Source: Cytobacillus pseudoceanisediminis
GTDB lineage: Bacteria > Bacillota > Bacilli > Bacillales > Cytobacillaceae
Assembly: GCF_023516215.1 (NCBI RefSeq)
Contig: NZ_CP097349.1
Span: 2,728,001 to 2,792,000, forward strand
DNA: 64,000 bases
Direction of reading: 5' to 3'
Part shown: piece after piece, positions 44,992 through 54,067 of the stretch
Layout of the letters: each line of letters opens with the position of its first letter
Position numbering within the stretch: the stretch's first letter is position 1
Notes under the pieces: generated by a model
Databases searched by the model: none
Told to the model about the DNA's origin: nothing
Seen by the model: the letters and a program-made list of their open reading frames with translations, nothing else
Program-made: the position numbers and the translations under genes

Positions 44992-46343
44992 ATGAAAGCT
45001 GCAGTTTATGCCCGTGTTTCAACAGATGAACAATTTAGAGAAGGATATAGTATCGATTCTCAGAAAGAAAATATAATTAACTTTATCAAATCACAAAGCT
45101 GGGACGTTTATGATATATATACCGAAGAAGGATATAGTGCTAAAAACTTAAATCGCCCAGCCATGCAAAGACTAATCAAAGATGTAAAAGATCGAAAGTT
45201 TGATGTAGTAGTATTTTACAAGCTTGATAGATTGGTTCGTTCAGTAAGTGATTTGGATAAGCTGCTGCAATTGTTTGATGCAAATAAAATTGCAATTAGA
45301 TCAGTGACTGAACCTTTTGACACGACCACAGCGATGGGTAGATTCTTAATTACACTAGTTGCTGCTATTGCACAATGGGAAAGAGAAACCATTTCAGAAC
45401 GAGTTGTAATAAATATGACCAAGAAGGCAAATATGGGGGAAAGAAATGGTGGTAAAGCTCCCTTTGGTTACAATTTAAAAGATGGTTTGTTAGAGGTTAA
45501 TCCAGAGGAAGCAAGATTTGTAAAAGAAATCTTTCGTATGTACACTTCTGGAAAGGGTATGAGGTCAATTACCTTATACCTAAATCAATTTGGAATTAGT
45601 AAAGACATTAGAACTATTGGCAGAATGATCGAAAATCCTGTATACGCTGGAAAGCTTAGATGGGCCAACAATTCGAAGATGGACGCCATTGTATCTGAAG
45701 ATATTACTCATACACCTATTATTGATCTCGAAGTTTTCGAGGCAGCTCAAAATATGAGAATAATTCGAGCTACCGATGGAAAGAAAGCAACATCGCCATT
45801 CCATTTTTCTGGTGTGTTAAAATGTGCTCGTTGTGGATCTTCCCTCTCTGGTTATTATAAAAAAGCAAGAAAATCAAAGCATTATGTCTGCATTGCAAAA
45901 AAGAACAAAGGCACATGTGACCTCCCCATGTTTACTGAGAGTGCATTAACGAATGAGTTCATTAATAATATCTCTCCAGACGATCCTGAAAAGTTTTTTC
46001 GTTTAACAAAAGACTTTGATTTTAATACTCCTGAAGAAACAGATCAAAATGACCTTATTAAAGAGCTAGAAAATAGCCTAGCTGCTATAAAGACACGAAA
46101 AAAGAATTGGCTAATGGCACTAGGAAATGGAGTAATTACACAAGATGAATATATTTCGATGACTCACGAGGATACAAAAAAGAGGAGTTATTGAAGGAAC
46201 AACTGAAGGAAATTTCTCATGACCAAGTTTCCCTAGATAAGGAGACTATATTACAATTATTGAAAAGCATCTCCCAATTATGGATCACTGCAACGGACTT
46301 TGAAAAGAAATCTTTTATTAATGACCTTTTTCCTCTATCATAG
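44992..46343 (+). CDS. Large serine recombinase (prophage integrase), one-base frameshift near 3' end
   Basis: 450 residues once one A is added to the A6 run at 46176-46181; as read the frame stops at 46194. The resolvase domain (1-150) has the nucleophile in YARVSTDEQ and RLVRSVSDL. A recombinase domain follows (KAPFGYNL, IRTIGRMIENPVYAGKLRW), then a zinc ribbon (CARCGSSLSGYY...CIAKKNKGTCDL) and a coiled-coil tail partly beyond the frameshift. It ends about 90 bp from attR, the expected place for the enzyme that integrates and excises this prophage. Confidence 0.92.
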
Positions 46344-46427
46344 TCGATGTCCCACAAAGTTACACCAGAGGTCGAGGTAAGACCCCTTCTGTAATTATTG
46401 ATGAGGTAAAGCTTAGGTCTTAAAAGA

Positions 46428-46455
46428 TTCCTTTGTAGGCGTTATGTGTGGCAAT
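46428..46455. other. attR (right prophage attachment junction)
   Basis: The phage arm CCTTTGTAGGCG (46430-46441) is the reverse complement of the attL arm. Host permease coding resumes in frame at GCG 46439-46441. The adjoining host half reads TTATGTGTGGCAATGG. Confidence 0.75.
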
Positions 46456-47413
46456 GGCCATGAACCTATTCGGACACGGCATTGCATTATCCGGGGATTT
46501 TATAATCCAGGCTGCACCGAAGTTAACTGCCGATGCAGCCGGGCTTCCTGTCGGGGAAGTCATATCAGCCAGTATTCCGCTTGTTATTATTATGGGAGCA
46601 GTGACAACTATTACAGCTTTTTATCTTATAAAGAGAGACATGAAAAGCGGAAAGCTGAATGCAGCAACAGGACTCAACGTGGATACCCCTGCCGAACTTC
46701 AGTCTGACGCCAGTCAACAACATTTGCTATCACTTAATCAAAAGCGTTTTTTTGCCCTATTCATTCCTGTCTTATTTGCTGCTGATGTTGCTGCCATGTT
46801 TGCACTCGACCTCCAGGGCGGTGACGCAACAGCTTTAGTAGGCGGGACATCGATTTTCATCCTTCTGATGATTTCGCTATCTGCACATCGGAATAAAGGC
46901 CTTGAAAAAACAACTGGCTATTTAGTTGAAGGCTTCCAGTTTGGTTTTAGGGTTTTTGGCCCTGTAATTCCAATTGCAGCTTTCTTTTATCTGGGGGACG
47001 CTGGATTTACTCAAATGATAGGAGACTTTCTGCCAAAAGACTCTCATGGAATCGTTAATGATCTTGGAGTTGGCCTGGCATCCGCTGTACCTTTAAGCAA
47101 AGAAGTAGGGGCCATTACATTAACAGTGGTTGGCGCCATTACCGGCCTGGACGGATCTGGTTTTTCCGGCATATCACTTGCCGGCTCGATTGCAAGCCTG
47201 TTCGCGGCAGCCATAGGCACAGGCGCGGCAACCCTAACAGCTTTAGGCCAGGTAGCCGGAATCTGGGTAGGCGGAGGTACGCTTGTTCCTTGGGCCCTCA
47301 TCCCTGCAGCAGCCATCTGTAATGTAGACGCTTTTGAACTGGCACGCAGGAATTTGCTTCCGGTGACAATTGGTTTAATTGTGACAACTATTGCAGCCAT
47401 GTTTCTCATTTAA
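46439..47413 (+). pseudogene. yhfA: YhfA-like membrane permease, 3' fragment
   Basis: 324 codons with about eight hydrophobic segments. Conserved-looking loops are MNLFGHGIALSGDFIIQAAP and VGLASAVPLSKEVGAITLTV. The apparent GTG start at 46448 has no ribosome site and is just an internal Val codon. It joins in frame to 9571-10017. The general look is that of the ion-transporter (IT/GntP-like) superfamily, substrate unknown. Confidence 0.75.
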
Positions 47414-47421
47414 AAAGCAGC

Positions 47422-47449
47422 AAAGAGACTATCTGCGATAGTCTCTTTA
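47422..47449. terminator. Bidirectional terminator
   Basis: AAAGAGACTATC-TGC-GATAGTCTCTTT between the convergent permease and PAP2 genes. Confidence 0.85.
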
Positions 47450-47451
47450 CT

Positions 47452-48114
47452 TTATGCCGAGTCTCTCTGGTGTGAATTTCTTCTGAACATTGACTTTAGT
47501 GCTGCGTAAAGTGAAATCGTAATAAATACCCAAATATATCCTGCTGCAAATCCCGCTGCAATATCTGACGGATAATGTACACCCATCACAATCCGGCTGA
47601 TTCCCATTAGAAAAATCCATATGCCAGCTAATATCGCCGTGATCCATTTTGCAGACTTGGACTTTAATTCGTCAATGATAAAATAGGCCATAACCGCATA
47701 GAGGATCATCCCAATCATTGCATGTCCGCTCGGAAAGCTGAGACTCGCCACATCAACCAGATGTTCCTGATCAGGGCGCGGCCTGCCAATAGCCTCTTTA
47801 AGCCACTTATTTACTTCATTTCCCGCTGCAACAGCAAAAACAACTGATGCCATCGCTTCATAATTCCTATATTTAAACAAAAGTAACAATAAGAATGCCA
47901 ATGTGATAATTCCAACACCGGCTTTATCTCCCAAAGTGTCCATAGCTTCAAAAAATGGATGGGTATTTTCTGAAAACAAACCTGTAAAAAATTTCGAAAA
48001 ATAACGATCAAATTCCAGTGATTCTCCGATATTAACAGAAGCCAAAAAATAGAGAAAAACTGCCGCAGATACAGCCAGGAAAAAGTATGCCCATTTAGAT
48101 TTATGCGTTTCCAA
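47452..48114 (-). CDS. PAP2-family lipid phosphatase
   Basis: 220 residues with about six membrane segments. The three phosphatase motifs are visible: KEAIGRPRPDQ, FPSGHAM and SRIVMGVHYPSD. It probably dephosphorylates undecaprenyl or phosphatidylglycerol phosphates at the membrane. It is convergent with the permease and divergent from yhaA. Confidence 0.9.
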   Translation of the reverse strand: METHKSKWAYFFLAVSAAVFLYFLASVNIGESLEFDRYFSKFFTGLFSENTHPFFEAMDTLGDKAGVGIITLAFLLLLLFKYRNYEAMASVVFAVAAGNEVNKWLKEAIGRPRPDQEHLVDVASLSFPSGHAMIGMILYAVMAYFIIDELKSKSAKWITAILAGIWIFLMGISRIVMGVHYPSDIAAGFAAGYIWVFITISLYAALKSMFRRNSHQRDSA

Positions 48115-48262
48115 TCTTACTAATACCTCCCATTTAGCATTTTAATTTATAGTATCATCTCTGATTCATTTGTATTATGTTAAGTTTTAAAAAGATTTCC
48201 CCCTTTAACCTATTAAAGAATGTTATAATAATGAAAAAATTATAAAGATAGGAGAGGAAATC

Positions 48263-49471
48263 ATGTCCGAAACGTTATTTAAAAAACTGGAAAGCTATTA
48301 CGATGAAATGGTCTCCATCCGCCGCTATCTTCACCAGAACCCTGAAGTATCCTTTAAGGAAGAAAAGACGGCTCACTATATCAAAACCTATTATGAAAAT
48401 CTGGGGATTGAAGTCCAGGGGCATATAGGAGGTAATGGGGTTGTTGCTAAGATCTATGGCAGCAAACCAGGAAAAACCATCGCTTTAAGAGCCGACTTTG
48501 ATGCACTGCCTATCCAAGATGAAAAGGATGTCCCATATAAATCATTGGTACCAGGTGTTATGCATGCTTGCGGACATGATGGACACACAGCAACCTTGCT
48601 TGTGCTGGCAAAGGCACTCAATGAACTTCGCGATGAACTAGAAGGTACATATGTCATGATTCACCAGCACGCCGAGGAATATGCCCCAGGCGGCGCGAAA
48701 TCGATGATCGAAGATGGCTGCCTTGAGGGAGTCGACGCCATTTTTGGAACTCACCTATGGGCATCCGAACCAACAGGGAAAATTCAATATCGAGTCGGTC
48801 CATTTATGGCGGCAGCAGACAGGTTTGAAGTTTCCATCCAAGGAAAAGGCGGACATGGAGCACAGCCTCACAAAACAAAGGATGCTATTGTAACTGCGGC
48901 TCAGCTGGTCGTGAATCTTCAGCAAATCGTCAGCAGAAAAGTAAATCCCATTGATTCTGCAGTAGTAACAGTTGGATCATTCGTAGCTGATAACGCATTT
49001 AATGTAATTGCCGATAGAGCAAAATTGATCGGAACCGTCCGTACATTTAACGAGGACGTCCGCACCAATATCGAAGAGGAAATCGAGCGCATTGTTAAAG
49101 GAACATGCTACACAGCAGACAGCTCCTATGACTATCAATTCCATAAAGGCTATCCTGCTGTTATTAATCATAAAACAGAAACCGAATTCCTGGCTGAACT
49201 TGCAGGGAAGATTGATGAAGTCAAGTGGGTAGAAGAAACAGAGCCGGATATGGGCGGGGAAGATTTCGCCTACTATCTCCAGCAGGTTAAAGGAACCTTC
49301 TTCTTTACAGGTGCAAGACCGGAAAACACAGATGAAAATTACCCGCACCATCATCCAAAGTTTGATATCGATGAAAAAGCCATGCTGATCGCAGCCAAAA
49401 CATTGGGATCAGCAGCTTTAAACTATCATAGCTTTCATGAAAGCAAGGATTCTGTCGAGGTAGGATCGTAA
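48263..49471 (+). CDS. yhaA: M20-family amidohydrolase YhaA
   Basis: 402 residues. Metal-binding and catalytic residues of the M20D family are visible in ACGHDGHTA, QHAEEYAPGGA, GTHLW and the C-terminal HHHPKFDIDE. A dimerisation domain lies at about 185-300 (GKGGHGAQPH). AGGAGAGG precedes ATG 48263. It probably hydrolyses N-acyl amino acids or peptides. It is next to ecsC as in B. subtilis but convergent with it. Confidence 0.88.
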   Translation: MSETLFKKLESYYDEMVSIRRYLHQNPEVSFKEEKTAHYIKTYYENLGIEVQGHIGGNGVVAKIYGSKPGKTIALRADFDALPIQDEKDVPYKSLVPGVMHACGHDGHTATLLVLAKALNELRDELEGTYVMIHQHAEEYAPGGAKSMIEDGCLEGVDAIFGTHLWASEPTGKIQYRVGPFMAAADRFEVSIQGKGGHGAQPHKTKDAIVTAAQLVVNLQQIVSRKVNPIDSAVVTVGSFVADNAFNVIADRAKLIGTVRTFNEDVRTNIEEEIERIVKGTCYTADSSYDYQFHKGYPAVINHKTETEFLAELAGKIDEVKWVEETEPDMGGEDFAYYLQQVKGTFFFTGARPENTDENYPHHHPKFDIDEKAMLIAAKTLGSAALNYHSFHESKDSVEVGS

Positions 49472-49485
49472 GAGGTAATATAGAT

Positions 49486-49513
49486 TGGGCCAGGCGACTG
49501 GCCCATTTCTTTT
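49486..49513 (+). terminator. Terminator of yhaA
   Basis: TGGGCCAG-GCGA-CTGGCCCA followed by TTTCTTTT. Confidence 0.8.
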
Positions 49514-49581
49514 GTGGTGTGGACCTTTTTATCAGCGGATTTTATGTTTGGAGCTATTGTCTCAATCAATTTCCCATTTGG

Positions 49582-50041
49582 CGCATACCGGAATATTTTC
49601 AGCGCTTTCCTCAACCGGCTTGGCGCAATTCCTTCGTTTCAGCGCAATTAACTGCTTTTTTGGTGCTCTCTTCTCCTCTTTTGACGCATACCGGAATATT
49701 TTCAGCGCATTCCTCAACCGGCTTAGCGCAATTCCTTCGTTTCAGCGCAATTAACTGCTTTTTTGGTGCTTTTTTCACCTCTTTTGACTCATACCGGAAT
49801 ATTTTCAGCGCTTTCCTCAACCGGCTTGGCGCAATTCCTTCGTTTCAGCGCAATTAACTGCTTTTTTGGTCTCTCTTCTCCTCTTTTGACGCATACCTGA
49901 ATCTCTTCGGCGCAATCCCCGGCCGGGCTAGGCGCAATTCCTTCGTTTCAGCGCAATTAACTGTTTTTTTGGCGCTTTCCTCTCCTCTTTTGACGCATAC
50001 CCGAATCTCTTCGGTACAATCCCTGGCCAAATTGCGCAATA
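49582..50041. repeat. 103-bp tandem repeat array, about 4.5 units
   Basis: Unit starts (CGCATACC or close) fall at 49582, 49685, 49788, 49890 and 49994. Each unit contains ACCGGAATATTTTCAGCGC, GGCGCAATTCCTTCGTTTCA, GCGCAATTAACTG and a T-rich tract. The last units are more diverged. It fills the 600-bp gap between convergent yhaA and ecsC. Short frames inside it follow the repeat on both strands and are not convincing genes. Confidence 0.9.
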
Positions 50042-50070
50042 AACTCACTCGCCCCCATCTAAAATTGCCA

Positions 50071-50102
50071 AAAAAACCCCAAGCCTAATCAGGTCTCGGG
50101 GC
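50071..50102 (-). terminator. Terminator of the ecs operon
   Basis: On the minus strand CCCCGAGACCT-GATT-AGGCTTGGGGTTTTTTT at the ecsC end. Confidence 0.8.
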
Positions 50103-50828
50103 AGTCTTTAATATCCTCAGACGATAAGCATTTTTAGCGGTTTCTCCTAAATGGTCAAGCAAATTATAGTTCGCATATGCTCCAACAGCAGCACCTATAC
50201 CGGGCACCAGCTGGAGCATCTTAACGAAGTCGATATAATCACGGTATTCCTGCTGAAATACCTTCCAGTCCATGTCTGCCAGTGCTTCCTTACGGTCATC
50301 CCATTCTTCAATCAGCTTCAGTGTTTCTTTCCTTTTGTCATCGCTGGAAAATGCGAGCTGAAAGACGTGCAGGAGAAACAGGCGCTCTTCATAATCATTT
50401 GTATCAAACCCATATACGGCGGCAGCTTCAAAAAGAAATTTCATCTTTATGCTCAGCAGTAAAGGAAAATCTGCCAAGCCAAGGAGAATTCCTCCTGCTC
50501 CAGTCCCGGCCCCTTCGACCGCAGCTGTTTTGCGGTAGGTGGAAACCTTCTCTTCAAGCATGTGATCCATTACTTCAAGGCCACGGCTGGCGGAATGTTT
50601 TTTTCTGGTGGTTACATTTGATCCAATCAGGGTTGCCTTCACCATATTCTTTATGCTGTCTGTAATAATTTGATGAGCTTTTTCGGGTATTATACTATTT
50701 ACCTTTGTTTGAGCTTTTTTCGAAAGGCGGTTCAGCATACTGGAACGCTTATTTATTCGTCTCTTCCACTCTTCAATTTCGTGATACGCTTTTAATTCAT
50801 ACTCCCTCATTTTCATACCTGCCTTCAT
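50085..50828 (-). CDS. ecsC: EcsC family protein
   Basis: 247 residues, start at 50828 or the nearby Met at 50816 (AAGGCAGG). It has the EcsC-domain glycine-rich membrane region GAGTGAGGILLGLADFPLLL and the later PGIGAAVGAYANYN segment. It follows ecsB. The role is unknown even in B. subtilis, where loss of ecsC has mild effects. Confidence 0.87.
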   Translation of the reverse strand: MKAGMKMREYELKAYHEIEEWKRRINKRSSMLNRLSKKAQTKVNSIIPEKAHQIITDSIKNMVKATLIGSNVTTRKKHSASRGLEVMDHMLEEKVSTYRKTAAVEGAGTGAGGILLGLADFPLLLSIKMKFLFEAAAVYGFDTNDYEERLFLLHVFQLAFSSDDKRKETLKLIEEWDDRKEALADMDWKVFQQEYRDYIDFVKMLQLVPGIGAAVGAYANYNLLDHLGETAKNAYRLRILKTAPRPD

Positions 50829-50873
50829 TCAGGATGACTATATATACGTATGCCAGTCAGCAATGGTTTCATT

Positions 50874-52094
50874 TTATGCCCGGCTGCCCGCCAGCCGTTT
50901 CTGAATATAGAAATGGGTATATACATATGCAAATAAAATCCCTAATGCCAAAGACAGCAGTGATGCCATCCATCCGCCATTGGCCAGGACAGCCAGCGAT
51001 AAGAGGAGTGCCTGAACATATAGGATGCCAGTAAGCAGCTGTTTAAAGGACTTCTCCTTTATGTCCCCTTTAACCGGGTATAAATTCACCCACAGCTTAT
51101 CCTGGTGATGATTCCATAAAGGCAGGAGCTGAAAGCCTGTTAAGTACATGAAGAGCGGTACAAGCAGTATTTGTCCCATTCCATATGAGATTAAATAAAT
51201 CGCTCCAGCACCAATAAACGTTAAACGAATGAATATACCGAAGTAATCACCAGAACGGAGAAACGTTCTAACAAAAAGGTTTTTAAAAGTCGCATCCTGT
51301 TTGAAAGGAATGCCTGATATCAGCCAATCAAGCCATTTCCGCCTTTTTACGCGATCTTTCAGTTTTGGAACATCTGTAAACATATTGGCAAGCCTATAGA
51401 AAGACGTCATTCTCCTCTCTTCCTGGTCAATCAAAATCTCCCATTTTAGTCCTTTATCCCTGGATTTCATGCTGAAGAACAAGTACAGCAGAATCAGCAG
51501 CACGCCTGCAGCCAGCATAAAAATGGGGGAAGCACCGCTAAAAAGGAAATATAGAAACACAGCGTTTACTGCATAGCGGACACATGCATCCAGGATATGC
51601 ACGCTAGTTTCAATGTAATATTGTATCTTCCAGCGGATCAGCAAATTGATAATTTTTAACGACAGCAGGATAAGCAGAAAAGGTAAAAACGTATTAAAAC
51701 TGCCATCATTCACTCTGGCATACAAGGGCATAAAAATCCCCAGCCCCATTACCAGGATGTATGCATGCACCAAAAAACTGACTGCCAGCGAGCGTCTAAA
51801 ATAACTTGAGAGCCTATCTTCAAGCGGCAGAAGAAAAATTTTGTCTGCCTCAGAAAAAAATGTATAAATCGGGCTGTATGTAACCAGAAGGGCTAAAATA
51901 ATTGCCATTACCGCTGCAGCAGGAAAATGACTGGGAAGTGTCTTTATCCACTCCTGATAATAAAAAGCGGCAGTACCCAGAAGGAACACCATGACAATGA
52001 CAATATGGCCATTAAAAATATAACGGAGATAGCGGGAAAGCTCTTTGACTGTCCTCCCGAATCTCTCCTTCCATAACTGTTTTTCATCAAACAT
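50874..52094 (-). CDS. ecsB: ABC transporter membrane subunit EcsB
   Basis: About 406 residues. ATG 52094 is chosen: AGGAAG lies upstream and it overlaps the ecsA stop by 8 bp, while the longer frame to 52154 is inside ecsA. Ten or so membrane segments. EcsAB affects regulated intramembrane proteolysis (RasP), protein secretion and competence in B. subtilis. Confidence 0.9.
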   Translation of the reverse strand: MFDEKQLWKERFGRTVKELSRYLRYIFNGHIVIVMVFLLGTAAFYYQEWIKTLPSHFPAAAVMAIILALLVTYSPIYTFFSEADKIFLLPLEDRLSSYFRRSLAVSFLVHAYILVMGLGIFMPLYARVNDGSFNTFLPFLLILLSLKIINLLIRWKIQYYIETSVHILDACVRYAVNAVFLYFLFSGASPIFMLAAGVLLILLYLFFSMKSRDKGLKWEILIDQEERRMTSFYRLANMFTDVPKLKDRVKRRKWLDWLISGIPFKQDATFKNLFVRTFLRSGDYFGIFIRLTFIGAGAIYLISYGMGQILLVPLFMYLTGFQLLPLWNHHQDKLWVNLYPVKGDIKEKSFKQLLTGILYVQALLLSLAVLANGGWMASLLSLALGILFAYVYTHFYIQKRLAGSRA

Positions 52095-52826
52095 AATCTT
52101 CTTCCTTTGTGAGCTGGATATATAAATCATCAAGGGTTGCTCCCGGCATAGCAAATTGCTGCTGCAGCTCTGCTAAAGTTCCCTTCGCCCTCACTTTTCC
52201 TTCATGCAAAATCACAAAACGATCACAATATCTTTCAGCAGTTGCCAGTATATGGGTGGACATAAGGATGCCTGAACCGCTTTCTTTCATTTTTTTCATC
52301 AAATCAAGAAGTGATTGAATGCCCAGCGGGTCAAGACCTACAAACGGTTCATCAACAATGTATAATGAAGGCTGCACCAGAAAGGCGCACATAATCATTA
52401 CCTTTTGTTTCATCCCTTTAGAAAAATGGGCAGGAAACCACTTAAGTCTTTTTCCATTCTGAATTCCTTTAGGAGTGTCGCCACTCTTGATTTATAGTCT
52501 GCTTCAGGCAGGCCGTATGCCATGGCTGTTAAACGCAAATGTTCTTCCAGTGTTAATTCATCATACAAAATCGGCGTTTCCGGAACAAAGGTGAATTGCT
52601 TGCGATACCCTTCCTTATCCTTAAGGAACTGCGTGCCATTGATCGTTATTTCGCCTTCCTTTGGTTCCATTAAACCAATTACATGTTTGATGGTCGTACT
52701 TTTTCCGGCTCCGTTAAGACCAATCAGGCCGACAATTTCTTTTTCTGCCACATCAAAGGAGACATCCTTCAAAACCGGGTTTCTTGTATAGCCGCCGGTA
52801 ACGTTTTTAATTTCGAGCAGCGCCAT
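52087..52826 (-). CDS. ecsA: ABC transporter ATP-binding subunit EcsA (one-base frameshift)
   Basis: 246 residues after adding one base to the T5 run at 52449-52453; as read it is split at the signature region. Start ATG 52826 after GGAAGG; longer versions lack a site. Walker A GLNGAGKSTT (about 37-46) is present. The corrected signature segment is FSKGMKQKVMIMCAF, and Walker B is LYIVDEPFVGLDP. It couples ATP hydrolysis to EcsB. Confidence 0.92.
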
Positions 52827-52942
52827 TTTCAACGTCCTTCCTACTATATATGTAAGACCATTGTAAAAAAAGCCAAAGGATATTGTCCAGTTTGGGGATA
52901 ATCCCTGCATATAAATCCCGAATCCGGACATTCTAATCTATG

Positions 52943-53296
52943 AAGGGGAAACAAATCATTTGAACAACATTCAGATGATCAAAACTTGAAATGAGGTGTC
53001 TGTCGCAGACAGTTTCCTTTCAGTATAAGCTTCAAACGTTCCTAATAAGGGGATGGTTGCATTGCACATGAAACCTGATGATCTTAAACACTTGATCGCT
53101 TCATCAAAAGTGGTCACTAAGTCATTTTATAAATGAGGTGTTTGTTAAAGACTATCATCCATGCTTTATACGCCCGTGAATGCATATAAAGATAATAAGG
53201 GGATGGTCCGATTGAACAAAGATCGATTTTCTCTAGATATGAACACAATTCATTCATAAATGAGGTGTTTGTTAAAGAGAATTTACCTGAAGTAGA
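52943..53296 (+). other. Three-unit tiny-ORF array upstream of hit
   Basis: Each unit has AAGGGGA, then a TTG 10-14 bp later opening a 9-, 24- or 15-codon frame (52960, 53062, 53212). Each frame ends at or next to a conserved ATGAGGTGT(T/C)TGT (52991, 53133, 53260) that opens a second short frame starting MRC. Unit spacing is about 100-150 bp. The array ends in the terminator at 53326. No promoter is assigned with confidence. No similarity recognised. Confidence 0.5.
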
Positions 53297-53325
53297 AACG
53301 TTCCAATAGAAGCTTCCCCTTCACC

Positions 53326-53362
53326 GAAGGCAGGATTCCAAGCGGATCCTGCCTTTTATTTT
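53326..53362 (+). terminator. Strong terminator before hit
   Basis: AAGGCAGGATCC-type stem (GGCAGGAT/ATCCTGCC) followed by TTTTATTTTATT. It would end any transcript of the tiny-ORF array. Confidence 0.85.
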
Positions 53363-53474
53363 ATTAATAGGACAATGCAATCATCCCTTCTCCGCAATAA
53401 TATGTTTCACTTTTTTGTTTTTTGGCGGATATGGTAGAATTGTGTAAAAGTATATTTGGTTAGGAGCTGACATA

Positions 53475-53894
53475 ATGAACGATTGTATTTTCTGTAAAAT
53501 AATCAATGGCGAGATTCCTTCGGCCAAAGTTTTCGAAAACGAGCATGTGATGGCATTTCTGGACATAAGCCAGGTTACTAAAGGGCATACACTTGTTATC
53601 CCGAAAGTACATAAAGAAAATTTATATGAAATGGATGCGGAAACAGCCCGCAGCTATTTCGAATCTGTTCCGGAAATTGCAAGAGCCATCAAGGCTGAAT
53701 TTGATCCAATTGGTTTGAATTTAATTAATAACAATGGTGAACATGCCGGGCAGACCGTTTTCCACTTTCACTCCCACCTTATTCCCCGTTATGGAGAAGG
53801 AGATGGCTTAGGTGTTGTGTGGAAATCACACCAATCGGAATATTCAGCCTCAGATCTTAAGGAGATCTCTGAAGCCATAGCAAAACACCTGTAA
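53475..53894 (+). CDS. hit: HIT-family nucleotide-binding hydrolase
   Basis: 139 residues. The histidine triad is GQTVFHFHSHLIPRY. An N-terminal CIFCKIINGEIPS provides a zinc-site half. The start ATG 53475 follows TAGGAG. It is divergent from the ecs operon as in B. subtilis. It probably hydrolyses purine nucleotide conjugates. Confidence 0.94.
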   Translation: MNDCIFCKIINGEIPSAKVFENEHVMAFLDISQVTKGHTLVIPKVHKENLYEMDAETARSYFESVPEIARAIKAEFDPIGLNLINNNGEHAGQTVFHFHSHLIPRYGEGDGLGVVWKSHQSEYSASDLKEISEAIAKHL

Positions 53895-54067
53895 CTCTCG
53901 CATCCTCCTGTTTTTGCAGGGGGAATTTTTTACCTCCTTCATCCCCTAATTTTCAAAATGTTCATTTTTTTCTCTGTACAAATCAGTAAATTTTGTTAAC
54001 ATATTAAATATCTTTATTTCTTTACAGCGTTATAGTGAATTGATTTTATATTTTTGGAGGGAGAAAA

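Larger units (their letters stand above)
10015..46438. mobile_element. Integrated siphovirus-type prophage, about 36.4 kb
   Basis: Bounded by two halves of one permease gene and by mirror-image 12-bp att arms. The gene set is complete: integrase, immunity, replication, late regulator, packaging, HK97-type head, long flexible tail (800-residue tape measure), holin and endolysin. Most genes lie on the minus strand and read from the immunity region toward the left end. Frameshifts in five phage genes look like base-calling losses, so the prophage may be intact. Confidence 0.95.

Noticed and set aside
10009..46442. GGCGT as the att core (present at 10009-10013 and 46438-46442)
   Set aside because: It is longer than GCG, but joining there puts the two permease parts out of frame, while GCG at 10015/46439 keeps the frame.
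46448..47413. Independent gene starting at GTG 46448
   Set aside because: No ribosome site, and the sequence starts in the middle of a permease; it is the 3' part of the interrupted gene.
49611..50048. Minus-strand ORFs inside the 103-bp repeats (Cys/Lys-rich translations)
   Set aside because: Several frames on both strands stay open because of the repeat structure; no ribosome sites and no family pattern.
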